Positions 35,592 through 46,700 of a stretch of 64,000 nt of DNA are shown one piece after another (within the stretch, counting starts at the first letter, position 1; each line of letters starts with the position of its first letter). Origin of the DNA: DATKHR01 sp036557365 (GTDB lineage Bacteria > Acidobacteriota > Vicinamibacteria > Vicinamibacterales > CAVVIG01); assembly GCA_036557365.1 (NCBI GenBank), contig DATBHR010000038.1, positions 1 to 64,000 of the forward strand, given 5' to 3'. A program made the translations under genes and the position numbers. Under the pieces are notes generated by a model. That model saw only the letters and a list, made by a program, of their open reading frames with translations. It made no database searches and was not told where the DNA came from.

Positions 35592-37078
35592 TCTCGAAAC
35601 GTTGGCTCATCGTGTGGCTGACACCGGTCGTGCTTTCGGGCTGCCGTGTCGGCCCCCCGTACCAAGTTCCGACAACTGAACCTCCACCCGGGTTCAAGGA
35701 AATGGACACGAGCGGCCAGTGGAAGGTCGCGACGCCGATCGACGACCTGCCGAAAGGGAACTGGTGGGAGGTCTTCGGCGATCCGCATCTCAACGAGCTC
35801 GAAGCGTTGGTCGACGTCAACAACCAGAACGTCAAGCAGGCGGAAGCGCAATATCGCCAGGCGCGAGCGCTCGTGGCGGCGAATCGCGCCAACTACTATC
35901 CGGTCATCGGCGTGTCGCCATCGGCAACGCAAACAGACGTCGGAAGCAACACCGGCCGCGGAGCCGGTCACAGTCAACTGTTCTCGCTGCCTCTCGAAGC
36001 GACGTGGGAACCCGACTTGTGGGGCAGGGTCCACTTGTCCGTCGATCGAGCAGTGAGCGAAGCGCAAATCAGCGCGTCCGATCTCGAGAACGTGCGACTC
36101 AGCGAACAGGCCCTGCTCGCCACCGACTATTTCGCCGTGGTGGCGGCCGACATGCAGCAGGCAATCCTGCACGACACCATCGACGCGTACGAAAAGAACC
36201 TCAAGCTGACCACCGATCGCTTCAACGGCGGCGTGGCGTCGCGAGCCGACATCACGCTGGCGCAAACGCAGCTCGCGGGCGCAAAAGCGCAGAGCACGGA
36301 CCTGCGGATTGCACGCGCGCAGTTCGAGCATGCGATCGCGACGCTGACCGGCCGTCCGCCGTCAGCGCTCGACATCGGGCCGGGACAGATCGACGGTCCG
36401 CCGCCGCCGATCCCGATCACCGTGCCGTCGCAGCTCCTCGAGCGGCGGCCGGACGTCGCTGCCAGCGAGCGCGCGGTTGCGGTCGCCAACGCCAACGTCG
36501 GCCTTGCGCAGGCGGCGTACTATCCGACGCTGACGCTCTCGGCGAACATCGGCTTCGTGGCCACGAATATTGCCAACCTGATCAGCTACGCGAGCCGCAG
36601 CTGGTCGGGCAGCGCGTCGCTGTCAGAGACCGCGATCGACTTCGGCGGCCGCCGAGCGCAGCTGGAGGCCGCGCGCGCCGCGTACGATGCGACGGTAGCC
36701 GGGTACCGGCAGACCGTTCTCTCGGCGTTCGAAGAAGTTGAAAACAACCTCGCCAGCCTGCGGTACCTCGCCGAAGAGGCCGAGCAGCAGCAGGAAGCGG
36801 TCGTCGCGGCGCAGCAGGCGCTGAGCCTCGAGAACGACCGCTACAAGGCAGGAACGGATTCGTATCTCGGCGTCATCACGACGCAAGCCATCGCGCTCAA
36901 CGATCAGCAGAACGCGGTCGGAATCCTGCAGCGGCGCATGATCGCGGCCATTGCGCTCATCAAGGCGCTCGGCGGCGGCTGGACGATCGCCGATTTGCCG
37001 ACCGAAGACTCGATGCGACACACGACGACGAGCGCCCAGCCGTGCAACGATCCGTCCTGCGGGAAGCCGCGGCCCTGA
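35588..37078 (+). CDS. Outer-membrane efflux lipoprotein, NodT/OprM family
   Basis: 496 residues from a GTG that overlaps the pump stop as GTGA. The signal peptide RWLIVWLTPVVLSGC ends in lipobox LSGC, followed by RVGPPYQVP as in OprM-type lipoproteins. The body has the two OEP repeats of coiled-coil helices and beta strands: ARANYYPVIGVSPSATQTDV and PSQLLERRPDVAASERAV are typical. It forms the trimeric outer-membrane channel that completes the tripartite pump. The C-terminal tail contains two cysteines (QPCNDPSCGKPRP). Confidence 0.93.
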   Translation: MISKRWLIVWLTPVVLSGCRVGPPYQVPTTEPPPGFKEMDTSGQWKVATPIDDLPKGNWWEVFGDPHLNELEALVDVNNQNVKQAEAQYRQARALVAANRANYYPVIGVSPSATQTDVGSNTGRGAGHSQLFSLPLEATWEPDLWGRVHLSVDRAVSEAQISASDLENVRLSEQALLATDYFAVVAADMQQAILHDTIDAYEKNLKLTTDRFNGGVASRADITLAQTQLAGAKAQSTDLRIARAQFEHAIATLTGRPPSALDIGPGQIDGPPPPIPITVPSQLLERRPDVAASERAVAVANANVGLAQAAYYPTLTLSANIGFVATNIANLISYASRSWSGSASLSETAIDFGGRRAQLEAARAAYDATVAGYRQTVLSAFEEVENNLASLRYLAEEAEQQQEAVVAAQQALSLENDRYKAGTDSYLGVITTQAIALNDQQNAVGILQRRMIAAIALIKALGGGWTIADLPTEDSMRHTTTSAQPCNDPSCGKPRP

Positions 37079-37086
37079 CGCGATCC

Positions 37087-38457
37087 TCAGCGCTGCCTGA
37101 AACCGTTGATCGGGCCGGCGTGCAGCAGCTTGTCGATCGTGATGGCGCCGTTGCGCTTGAAGACCTCGCCGTTCTTCATGACGAACTGCACGTCGCGGAC
37201 GGCGTCGATGTTGGCCAGAGGATCGCCGTTCACTGCGATGATGTCGGCGTAGTAGCCTGCCTTGATCGGTCCGCGCTGATCCTTCAGAACGTCCGCCGCC
37301 AGATAGCCCGTCGTCGTCAACGCCTTCAGCGTGTCCTTCGCCGGAATCCCCGCTGCGACCCAGGTCTTGAGAAAGTTGATGGTGAGATCGCCGCGATTCA
37401 TCCACTCGCCGTTGTCCTTCTTCATCCGTTCGTTCCAGTAGTCCATGTCGGTCGAGAAGGTAATCGCGACGCCCTTCTGCCATGCTGACCGGAGCTCGTC
37501 CGCCGCGTGGCGCTGGCCTTCGGCGCTGCCGCGATAGTTCGTGAACGGCGTGTCCGTGCTCGCGAGATAGATCTTTTTCTGCGCCATCTGCGCGTGCTGC
37601 TCCGGCGTGAGCTGCTGACCGTGCGAGATGACGTGGAGGCCGGCGTCGATCGCGCGCTGGGCGCCGTCACGCGTCTGGACGTGCGCGTTGACCTTCGCGC
37701 CGCCCTTGGCCGCTTCTTCGATGAACAGCTTGATGTCGTCAACCGAGTAGCCCCACGGCTTGCAGTCGAGGCAAATCTTGATCACCTTGGCGCCGAACAG
37801 CAGGTTCTCGCGCACCGCCTTGACGATCTCATCGTGCGAATTCGCCTCGAGATATTCGGGATACACGATGTTGTGGTACTTGTACATCTCCGGCGTCGGC
37901 TGGAACTGCCCGCCGGTGGTGCTGATGATCAACCCGGACGGGATGATGGTCGGTCCTGGCATCCATCCCTGCTCGATCGCCTGCCGCAGCGCGGTGTCGG
38001 CGTACAAACCGTTGTTGCCGACATCGCATACGACGGTGAATCCCGACGAGAGCATCTGCAGCGCATTCGACGCCGCCTGGATCGCGCGCAGCGCGGTCGA
38101 ATCGGTGATGTAGGTGTAGTAATAGATGTTGTTCTCCGGCATCTCCTTGTAGGTCATCGCCTCGTGCGTGTGCGTATCGACGAGGCCGGGCAGGACCGTC
38201 TGCCGGGACAGATCGATGACCTCCGCGCCCGGCGGAATCGCGACCGACGGACCAACCTCGCGAATGCGCTGGCCCTCGACGAGGATGATCTGATTGGCGG
38301 CGCTCGTGCCGGTTTCCGGATCAATGAGGCGGCCCGCGCGAATCGCCGTCACCTTTTGAGCGGTCGCTTGCGGTGTCGCGCCGCCCTGGGCGCTGAGTAT
38401 CGCGCCCGCGGCGACGAATAGCGCCGCGGCAGCGAGCCTGGTCCGTAGTGTGTGCAT
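37087..38457 (-). CDS. Secreted amidohydrolase (imidazolonepropionase-like)
   Basis: 456 residues. A signal peptide (LRTRLAAAALFVAAGAILSA) indicates export. The metal site HxH is in LVDTHTHEAMTY, followed by AKVIKICLDCKPW, KVNAHVQTRDGA, AGLHVISHGQQLT and the catalytic Asp in ITFSTDMDYWNERM. The C-terminus KAGYYADIIAVNGDPLANID is the standard amidohydrolase ending. It is a second, distinct member of the same broad family as the gene at 4253-5584. The substrate is unknown. It lies between the two converging RND operons and is convergent with the first. The ATG at 38457 was chosen because it begins the signal peptide. Confidence 0.87.
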   Translation of the reverse strand: MHTLRTRLAAAALFVAAGAILSAQGGATPQATAQKVTAIRAGRLIDPETGTSAANQIILVEGQRIREVGPSVAIPPGAEVIDLSRQTVLPGLVDTHTHEAMTYKEMPENNIYYYTYITDSTALRAIQAASNALQMLSSGFTVVCDVGNNGLYADTALRQAIEQGWMPGPTIIPSGLIISTTGGQFQPTPEMYKYHNIVYPEYLEANSHDEIVKAVRENLLFGAKVIKICLDCKPWGYSVDDIKLFIEEAAKGGAKVNAHVQTRDGAQRAIDAGLHVISHGQQLTPEQHAQMAQKKIYLASTDTPFTNYRGSAEGQRHAADELRSAWQKGVAITFSTDMDYWNERMKKDNGEWMNRGDLTINFLKTWVAAGIPAKDTLKALTTTGYLAADVLKDQRGPIKAGYYADIIAVNGDPLANIDAVRDVQFVMKNGEVFKRNGAITIDKLLHAGPINGFRQR

Positions 38458-38524
38458 GATGGCTCCTTGAAAGAGGAAGAGCTTACGCGATGTGGCCTCA
38501 GCTTTGCTCGAGTAGAGCTGGCGA

Positions 38525-39142
38525 ATGCGCTCATTCTGGAAGTCGCTCGTTCTCCTGTTCACGTCCCCGATCGGCGTCTTCGTTCTCGCGGCGCTCGATT
38601 CCACGATTGTCTTCTCGCTGCCGCTCGGCATCGACGCGGCGGTGGTCATCCTGTCCGCGCGGACGTCCAGGACATGGTGGTGGGTCGTTCCGGTGATTGC
38701 GGTCAGCGGGTCACTGGTGGGTGCGGCGTTGACGTTCTGGACGGGCGTCAAAATCGGCGAGAGCGGCCTGGAGCGCTACATTCACTCGTCACGGCTGGAC
38801 CGAGTCCGACGCAAAATCAAGAAGAGCGGCGCGATTGCGCTCGCCGTCCTCGACCTGATTCCGCCGCCGTTTCCGTTCACACCCTTCGTGCTCGCCGCCG
38901 GCGCATTGAGCGTGAGGGTGTCGACCTTCTTCGTCACGCTTGCCATCTGCCGCCTGCTTCGCTTCGGGATCGAGGCAGCGCTTGCGCAGCTATACGGACA
39001 GCAGGTTCTCTCCCTGCTGAACTCGAACCTCTTTCATGACATCGCGGCGGTAATGATCGCGCTCGCCGTCATCGCGACGATCGTGTCGGTCGTGCGACTC
39101 ATGACGTCCACCCGATCGACGAATCGCCGCGCGGCCGCGTGA
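38525..39142 (+). CDS. VTT/SNARE-associated (DedA-like) small membrane protein
   Basis: 205 residues with about five hydrophobic segments. The central GLERYIHSSRLDRVRRKIKKSGAIALAV followed by LDLIPPPFPFTPFVLAAGAL is the re-entrant, proline-rich signature of VTT-domain (PF09335) proteins related to YqaA/DedA, which are implicated in lipid scrambling or membrane homeostasis. The first residues (ALDSTIVFSLPLGIDAAVV) fit the first re-entrant loop. It is divergent from the amidohydrolase and convergent with the second outer-membrane factor. Confidence 0.8.
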   Translation: MRSFWKSLVLLFTSPIGVFVLAALDSTIVFSLPLGIDAAVVILSARTSRTWWWVVPVIAVSGSLVGAALTFWTGVKIGESGLERYIHSSRLDRVRRKIKKSGAIALAVLDLIPPPFPFTPFVLAAGALSVRVSTFFVTLAICRLLRFGIEAALAQLYGQQVLSLLNSNLFHDIAAVMIALAVIATIVSVVRLMTSTRSTNRRAAA

Positions 39143-39154
39143 GACCGGTCGCGC

Positions 39155-40606
39155 TCAGCCCCAGCTGCCGCCGAGCGCTTCGATCAGCAGGACGCTTGCC
39201 GTCAACCGCCGCGTCAGGATGTCGAGCGCGGTTCGCTGATCCTGCAGCGCCGTCGTCTGCGCCGTGATCACCTGAAGGTAGTCGACCGTCCCCGCCCGGT
39301 ACTGCTCGTTGGCGATGTCGAGCGCGTCCTGCGCGGCCTTCACCGCGGCGCCTTCGGCCTCGGCTTCATGTTCCAGAATCCTGAGCGCCGCAAGCTGATC
39401 CTCGACCTGCTGAAACGTGGTGAGCACCGTCTGCCGATAGTTCGCGACTGCCGCGTCGTAAGCCGCCTCCTCGATGTCCACCTGCGCGTGCCGCCTGCCG
39501 GCATCGAAGAGTGTGGCGGCAAGCTGCGGCCCGACGGTCCAGAAGCGGCTCGGCCAGGTGAACAGCGCGGACAGCGCCGTGCTCGCGAAGCCGCCAGATG
39601 CGTTGAGCATGACGGTTGGGTAGAAGGCGGCCTGCGCGATGCCAATCTGCTCGTTCGCGGCGGCAGCGCGCCGCTCCGCGGCCGTGATGTCGGGCCGCCG
39701 CTCGAGCAGCTCCGACGGCACGGAGATCGGGATGGCCGGCGGTGGCGTCTTGAGCAGGCTGACCGGAATCGTCACGTCCGCAGGCGCCTTTCCGATCAGG
39801 ACCGCAATGGCGTGCTCGAATTGCGCACGCGCGACGCCGATGTCGATCCACTGCGCACGTGTGCCGTCGTACTGCGCCTGCGCCTGCGCGACATCGGCGC
39901 CGGACGCGACACCGGCCTCCAGTCGATCCTTCGTCAGCTGCAGCGATTGGCCGTACAGCTCCAGCGTGGTCTCCAGCAGGTTCGCGTCGCCGTCGAGGCC
40001 GTGCAGCTGGAAGTACAGCTGCGCGAGCTGCGCCTGATAGGTGAGCCGGACGTTCTCGAGATCGGCCGCGGACGCGTCGGCGGTCGCCGAAGCGCCGGTG
40101 ACGCTGCGCCGCACGCTGCCCCAGACGTCGGCCTGATACGACAGATCGACCGGCAGCGTGTAGTCAACGGCGGTGACCGACGTGGCGGAACCCGCTGCGA
40201 CGGTGCCGTTCGCGGCGTTTCTCGCGATGTTCGCACGACCTGCGGTGATCGCTGGCGTCGTGGTGATGGTCGGGAACAGCGCCGAGCGCGCGGCGCGGAC
40301 CTGATCTCGCGCCTCGCGATATTGCGCCATCGCCATGAGGACGTTCTGATTGGAGATGCTGATCTGATCCTCGAGGCCGTTGAGCTCGCCTATCCCGTAT
40401 ACCTGCCACCACGCGCCTCGCGGCACATCGTCGTGCGGCTCAGCCGTCTTCCAGCCGTCCGGCGGCGCTTCCTTGAACGCCGGCGGCGACGCCACTTCCG
40501 GCTTGTGATAGTTCGGCCCGACGACGCATGCGCCGGCGAACGCGACGCAGATCAGAATCGATGTGCAGGCAAGACGCTGATGAGATCGCTGGCGTGCACC
40601 CATCAT
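39155..40606 (-). CDS. Outer-membrane efflux lipoprotein, NodT/OprM family (second operon)
   Basis: 483 residues. A signal peptide ends in lipobox FAGAC, then VVGPNYHKPEVASPPAFKE, the usual NodT/OprM mature start. Two OEP domains follow (ARSALFPTITTTPAITAGRA; PSELLERRPDITAAERRAAA). It should form the channel for the MdtABC-like pump encoded directly upstream on the same strand. It starts with tandem ATG codons; the first overlaps the mdtC stop as ATGA. It is clearly a paralogue of the factor at 35588-37078, but with many substitutions. Confidence 0.93.
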   Translation of the reverse strand: MMGARQRSHQRLACTSILICVAFAGACVVGPNYHKPEVASPPAFKEAPPDGWKTAEPHDDVPRGAWWQVYGIGELNGLEDQISISNQNVLMAMAQYREARDQVRAARSALFPTITTTPAITAGRANIARNAANGTVAAGSATSVTAVDYTLPVDLSYQADVWGSVRRSVTGASATADASAADLENVRLTYQAQLAQLYFQLHGLDGDANLLETTLELYGQSLQLTKDRLEAGVASGADVAQAQAQYDGTRAQWIDIGVARAQFEHAIAVLIGKAPADVTIPVSLLKTPPPAIPISVPSELLERRPDITAAERRAAAANEQIGIAQAAFYPTVMLNASGGFASTALSALFTWPSRFWTVGPQLAATLFDAGRRHAQVDIEEAAYDAAVANYRQTVLTTFQQVEDQLAALRILEHEAEAEGAAVKAAQDALDIANEQYRAGTVDYLQVITAQTTALQDQRTALDILTRRLTASVLLIEALGGSWG

Positions 40607-43600
40607 GCCTCCGACGGTGCAGTCCGCGGTCCCGAGTCGGTTTGCTCACCGAGCCACCAATGGCGCAGCCGGTCGAAGTACAGATACACGACCGGCGTCG
40701 TATACAGCGTCAGTACCTGACTGACGAGCAGGCCTCCGATGATTGTGATGCCGAGCGGACGCCGCAGTTCCGAGCCGGTGCCTGTTCCCGCGGCGAGCGG
40801 CAATGCGCCGAGCATCGCCGCCATCGTCGTCATGAGAATCGGCCGAAAGCGCAGCAGGCACGCTTCGACGATCGCATCGCGCGGCAGCTTGCCCTCCTGC
40901 CGTTCAGCCGCCAGCGCGAAGTCGACCATCATGATCGCGTTCTTCTTCACGATGCCGATGAGGAGGATGATGCCGATCATCGCGATGACCGACAGCTCCG
41001 ATCGCATCAGGATCAGCGCCAGCAGCGCGCCGACGCCCGCCGACGGCAGCGTCGAAAGGATCGTGATCGGATGGATGTAACTCTCGTACAGCATGCCGAG
41101 CACGATGTACACCGTGGCGAGCGCCGTCGCGATGAGCAGCGGCTCGCTGCCGAGCGACTCCTGGTAGGCCGCGGCCGTGCCGGCAAAGAGCGTGTGAATC
41201 GTCGGCGGCAGTTTCACCGCGGCGGCAGCGTTTTCCGTGGCGCGGACGGCGTCGCCGAGCGCAACGCCGGGCGCGAGATTGAATGAGATCGTCACCGCGG
41301 GGAAGAGTCCGTGATGGTTGACTGAGAGAGGCGCGGTCTCCGGCGACCATCGCGCAAACGCGCTCAGCGGGACGGTCTGGCCGCGCGGCGACATGACGAA
41401 CAGATCGTCGAGCGTGGTCGCGCTCTGCCAGTACCGCGGCGCCGCTTCCATCACGACGTGGTACTGATTCTGTCCTTCGTACATCGTCGACACCTGACGC
41501 TGTCCGAACGCGTCGTACAGCGTCGCGTCGATGAGCTGCGGTGAGATGCCGTAGCGCGCCGCTTCGCCGCGGTCGTAATCGACGAGCGCCTGCAGGCCAT
41601 GGTTCTGCTCGTCGCTGTTGACGTCGGTCATCTCCGGCAGATGCTGCAAGCGTTCCAGCATGAGCGGCGCGACTTGGGTCAGGTCGCTCAGGTTGTCGCC
41701 TTCCATCGTGAACTGATACTGCGCGCTGCTCTGACGGCCGCCAACGCGCACATCCTGGGAGGCCTGGAGATACAGGTTTGCGCCGGGAACCGCCGTCAGC
41801 TTTGGACGCAACCTGCCGATGATCTCGTCGGCGGAGCTGCGTCGTTCACTGAGCGGCTTCAGCGCGATGAACATCCGCGCGGTGTTCGTCGTCGTGCCGC
41901 CGCCACCGCCGCCCGTGAACCCAATCACGTTGTCGACCGCCGGATCTGCTTTGACGACGTCGATCAACTGGGCGAGCGTGTGGTTCATCGTCTGGAACGA
42001 CGTGCTCTGGTCGGCCATGATCGATCCCGCCAGCCGACCTGTGTCCTGCTGCGGAAAGAACCCCTTGGGCACGCGGATGAACAAGTACACGCTCAGCGCA
42101 ATCGCGGTCACCAGGACGAGCAGCGTGACCGGCGCGACGCGCAGGGCGCCTTCGAGCGTGCGGCCGTAGGCGCGAACCAGAGCATTGAACGCGCGCTCGC
42201 TGAGGTTGTAGAGCCGGCCGTGATGCTCGTGCGACTTCAGGAGGTGCGCGCACATCATCGGCGTGCCGGTCAGCGAGATCGCCATCGAGATGATGATCGC
42301 GACCGCCATCGTGACAGCGAACTCGCGGAACAGCCGGCCGACGATGCCGCTCATGAGGAGAAGCGGGATGAACACCGCAACCAGCGAGATGCTGATCGAA
42401 AGCACCGTGAAGCCAATCTCCTGGGCCCCTTTCAGCGCGGCCTCGAACGGTTTCAGCCCCTGCTCGATGTGCCGCGTGATGTTCTCGATGACGACGATCG
42501 CGTCGTCGACGACGAAGCCGGTCGAGACGGTCAGGGCCATCAGGGACAGGTTGTCGAGGCTGTAGCCGAGGAGATACATCGCGCCGAAGGTCCCGAGCAG
42601 CGATAACGGCACCGCGACGCTCGGAATCATCGCGGTCCGCGGACTTCGCAGGAAGGCGAACACGACGAAGATGACGAGGCCGATGGCGGCGACGAGCGTC
42701 CATTCGACATCGTGCACCGATGCCCGAATCGTCGTCGTCTGATCGGTGACGATGTGGATGTCGATGGCCTTCGAGATCGCGGCCGAAAACTGCGGAAGGA
42801 CGGCGCGCACGCCATCGACGGCCTGGATGATGTTGGCGCCCGGCTGCCGGAAGACGATGACCATCACTGCCGGCTTGCCGTTCACGTAGCCGGCGGAACG
42901 GATGTCTTCGACCGAGTCTTCGGCATCGCCGACGTCGCGCAGGCGCACGGCGGCGCCGTTCCGGTACGCGATGATTAAGGGAGCGTAGTCGACGGCTTTC
43001 AACAGCTGATCGTTGGCGCCGACCTCCCAGCTCTCGCTTTCATCGGAGACGTGCCCTTTCGGCATGTTCGCGTTCGTCGCCGCAACGCTTGCACGCACCT
43101 GCTCGAGGCCAATGCCGTACTTGTTCAGCATCGACGGGTTCAGCTCGAGGCGCACGCCTGGCAGCGAACTGCCGCCGACGATGACCTGTCCGACGCCGCG
43201 GACCTGCGACAGCTTCTGCGCCATGATCGTGGACGCCGCGTCGTACATCTGACCCTTGCTGAGCGTCTCGGAGGTCAGCGCGAGAATCATGATCGGCGAG
43301 TCGGCCGGATTGACCTTGCGGTAGTTCGGGTTCATCGGCAAATTCGCCGGAAGATATCCTCGCGCGGCGTTGATGGCCGCCTGAACGTCGCGCGCCGCCG
43401 CGTCGATGTTGCGGTCGAGATTGAACTGCAGCGTGACGCTGGTCGCCCCGAGCGTGCTCGACGAGGTCATCTCGGTTACGCCCGCAATGCGTCCGAATTG
43501 GCGCTCGAGCGGCGTTGCCACCGATGACGCCATCGTTTCTGGACTGGCGCCGGGCAATCCCGCCGACACAGAAATGGTGGGGAAGTCCACTTGCGGAAGA

Positions 43601-43707
43601 GGCGACACCGGCAGCAGGTTGAACGTCACGACGCCCGCAAGCCCGATGGCCGACAGCAGCAGCGTCGTGGCGATCGGCTTGCGAATGAACGTGCTGGAGA
43701 TGTTCAC
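40603..43707 (-). CDS. mdtC: RND multidrug efflux pump, MdtC-like subunit (second operon)
   Basis: 1034 residues from a GTG at 43707 overlapping the mdtB stop as GTGA. FIRKPIATTLLLSAIGLAGV, then LPQVDFPTISVSAGLPGASP and NPNYRKVNPADSPIMILALT are close to the MdtC consensus. TM4 STGFVVDDAIVVIENITR and TM10 GIVKKNAIMMVDFALAAE keep the proton-relay residues. The canonical QTVPLSAFARW strand is present, as in the other MdtC-like pump of the window. A long frame extension upstream lies within mdtB and is rejected. It pairs with the MdtB-like subunit as a hetero-trimer. Confidence 0.93.
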   Translation of the reverse strand: MNISSTFIRKPIATTLLLSAIGLAGVVTFNLLPVSPLPQVDFPTISVSAGLPGASPETMASSVATPLERQFGRIAGVTEMTSSSTLGATSVTLQFNLDRNIDAAARDVQAAINAARGYLPANLPMNPNYRKVNPADSPIMILALTSETLSKGQMYDAASTIMAQKLSQVRGVGQVIVGGSSLPGVRLELNPSMLNKYGIGLEQVRASVAATNANMPKGHVSDESESWEVGANDQLLKAVDYAPLIIAYRNGAAVRLRDVGDAEDSVEDIRSAGYVNGKPAVMVIVFRQPGANIIQAVDGVRAVLPQFSAAISKAIDIHIVTDQTTTIRASVHDVEWTLVAAIGLVIFVVFAFLRSPRTAMIPSVAVPLSLLGTFGAMYLLGYSLDNLSLMALTVSTGFVVDDAIVVIENITRHIEQGLKPFEAALKGAQEIGFTVLSISISLVAVFIPLLLMSGIVGRLFREFAVTMAVAIIISMAISLTGTPMMCAHLLKSHEHHGRLYNLSERAFNALVRAYGRTLEGALRVAPVTLLVLVTAIALSVYLFIRVPKGFFPQQDTGRLAGSIMADQSTSFQTMNHTLAQLIDVVKADPAVDNVIGFTGGGGGGTTTNTARMFIALKPLSERRSSADEIIGRLRPKLTAVPGANLYLQASQDVRVGGRQSSAQYQFTMEGDNLSDLTQVAPLMLERLQHLPEMTDVNSDEQNHGLQALVDYDRGEAARYGISPQLIDATLYDAFGQRQVSTMYEGQNQYHVVMEAAPRYWQSATTLDDLFVMSPRGQTVPLSAFARWSPETAPLSVNHHGLFPAVTISFNLAPGVALGDAVRATENAAAAVKLPPTIHTLFAGTAAAYQESLGSEPLLIATALATVYIVLGMLYESYIHPITILSTLPSAGVGALLALILMRSELSVIAMIGIILLIGIVKKNAIMMVDFALAAERQEGKLPRDAIVEACLLRFRPILMTTMAAMLGALPLAAGTGTGSELRRPLGITIIGGLLVSQVLTLYTTPVVYLYFDRLRHWWLGEQTDSGPRTAPSEA

Positions 43708-46700
43708 GGAGTCTTCCGCCACAGCCGCGTGGCGATGCGGTCGAACCACAGATAGATGACCGGCGTCGTGTACAGCGTCAGCAGCTGGCTGATCAACAGG
43801 CCGCCGACGATAGTGATGCCGAGCGGGCGTCGCAGTTCCGCTCCCGTGCCGCTTCCGAGCGCGAGCGGCAGTCCGCCGAGCAGCGCCGCCATCGTCGTCA
43901 TCATGATCGGGCGGAAGCGCAGCAGGCTCGCTTCGCGAATCGCGTCCAGCGGCGCTTTGTGCTCTTCGCGCTCGGCCTCGAGCGCGAAGTCGATCATCAT
44001 GATCGCGTTCTTCTTCACGATGCCGATCAGGAGCACCATGCCGATGAGCGCGATGATGCTGAACTCCGTGTGCCAGAAGAGCAGGAACAGGAGCGCGCCG
44101 ACGCCTGCGGATGGCAGCGTCGAAAGAATCGTCAACGGATGGATGTAACTCTCGTACAGCACGCCAAGCACGATGTACACGGTGACGACGGCGGCGAGGA
44201 TCAGCAGCGGTTCGTTCGCGAGTGACCGTTGGAACGCGGCAGCCGATCCCTGAAACTGTCCCTGAATGCTCGCCGGCATTCCGAGGTCGTCCTTCACCTT
44301 GTTCACCGCTTCCACCGCGTCGCCGAGCGATGCACCCGGCGCGAGATTGAACGACAACGTCACGACGGGAAACTGACCCTGGTGCGTGAGCGTGATGGGC
44401 GCGGTCGTGGACTCGAGACGGGTCAACGCGCTCAGCGGGATTTCCTCGCCGCCAAACGTCGTCGCTGACGCCGGCGGCGCGCCGTTGAACGCGGCCGACG
44501 CGCTCGTCGTTCCTGACGTCCCGGTCGGAACCGCCGTCGTCGAGGCCGCGGCGGTCGCGCTTGCGGCAGCGTTCGTGGGCCCTGTTGACGGATTCGTCGC
44601 CGTGCCGCCTGCCACGACGGTCGCACCGGCGGTCGACGACGTGGGCCGCAGGAACAACGAACGCAGATCGACGGGATTCTTCTGAAACTGCGGCTGTACC
44701 TCGAGGACCACGTGGTACTGGTTCAGCTGCGTGAACATCGTCGACACCTGACGTTGGCCGTAGGCGTCGTATAAGGTTTGATCGACGAGCGCAGGCGTGA
44801 TGCCAAGTCTCGACGCTGTTTCGCGGTCCACGACCAGATGCGCACGCAGGCCGAGCGCCTGCTGATCGCTCGCGACATCTCGGAGCTGTGGCAGCGCGCG
44901 CAGCCGATCCAGCATCTTCGGCGCCCACTGATGCAGCTCGTCGAGGCTCGGGTCCTCGAGCGTGTACTGGAACTGCGTCCGGCTGACGCGGTCGTCAACC
45001 GTGATGTCCTGTACCGGCTGCATGTAGACGGTGAGATCCGTCAGTTGCCGAAGCGTGGGCTGCAGTCGGTTGATGACTTGCGTGGCGGTCGCATCGCGCT
45101 CGTCCACCGGCTTCAGGTTGATCAGCAGCCGCCCGTTGTTGAGCGTCGTGTTCGTCTGATCGATGCCGACGAAGGACGACAGGCTCGCAACGGCCGGATC
45201 GCGAAGGATGATCGCCGCCGCGCGCTGCTGAAGCTGCGTCATCTCCGGGAAGGACACGGTCTGCGGTCCGACGGCGATCGCCTGAATCAGACCGGTGTCC
45301 TGGATAGGGAAGAAGCCTTTCGGCACGATCTCAAAGAGGACGAAGGTCAGGACGAGCGTGCCGACGAACACGAGCAGCGTTGTTGACTGGTGACGGAGTA
45401 CCACGTCCAGCGTTCGACCGTACGCGGCGATGATTCGTTCGAAGGCGCGCTCGGACCGGCGATAGAACCGGCCCTGGCGCTCCGGCGGCGTGTGGCGCAG
45501 GAGCCTTGCCGACATCATGGGCGTCAGTGTCAGCGACACCACCGCCGACACGAGAATCGTGACGGCGAGCGTCACCGCAAATTCCCGGAAGAGCCGTCCG
45601 ACGATGTCGCCCATGAAGAGCAGCGGGATCAGGACCGCGATGAGCGAGATCGTCAGCGACACGATCGTGAAGCCGATCTGCTCGGCGCCTTTGAGCGCGG
45701 CAGTCAATGGCTTCTCCCCGTGCTCGATGAAGCGCGCGATGTTCTCGATCATCACGATGGCGTCATCGACCACGAATCCGGTCGAGATGGTAAGTGCCAT
45801 CAGCGTCAGGTTGTTGAGGCTGTAGCCAAGCAGGTACATCGCTGCGAACGTGCCGACGATCGACAACGGGACGGCGACGCTTGGGATGATCGTCGCTGCC
45901 AGTGTCCGCAGGAACATGAAGATGACCATCACGACCAGTGCGATGGTCAGCATCAGCTCGAACTCGACGTCCTTCACCGACGCGCGGATCGTGTTGGTGC
46001 GATCGGTCAGGATGTCGACCTTGATCGTACGCGGAAGCGTCCCGGTGAGCGATGGCAGCAACGTCTTGATGCGATCGACGACCTCGATGATGTTGGCGCC
46101 TGGCTGGCGCTGAACGTTCATCACGACCGCCGGCGTCGCATTGGTCCACGCCGCCTGATGCGAGTCCTCGACGTCGTCGACGACGTCCGCGACGTCCACG
46201 AGCTTCAACGGCGCGCCGTTTCTGTAGGCGACGACAAGCTCGCGGTATCCCGCGCTCGACAACAGCTGATCGTTCGCACCGATCTGATAGTTCTGGTGCG
46301 TGCCGTCGAAGCTGCCCTTTGCCTGGTTGACGTTGGTCGCCGCGATCGCAGTCCTGAGATCCTCGAGGCTCAGGCCGTACGACGCCAGCGCGGTCGGGTT
46401 CGCGCGAATCCGAACCGCCGGCTTCTGGCCGCCGCTGATGCTGACGAGGCCGACGCCGGGCAGTTGCGAGATCTTCGGCGACAGCCGCGTGTCCGCCAGA
46501 TCTTCGACCGTCGAGAGCGGCAGGGCAGTCGACGACAGCGACAGCGTGAGGATTGGCGTGTCGGCAGGGTTGACCTTGCTATACAGCGGCGGCGTTGGCA
46601 GATCGGCTGGGAGGAACGTGCCGGCGCCGTTGATTGACTGCTGGACTTCCTGTTCGGCGACGTCGAGTCCGAGCTCGAGGCTGAACTGCAGCGTGATAAT

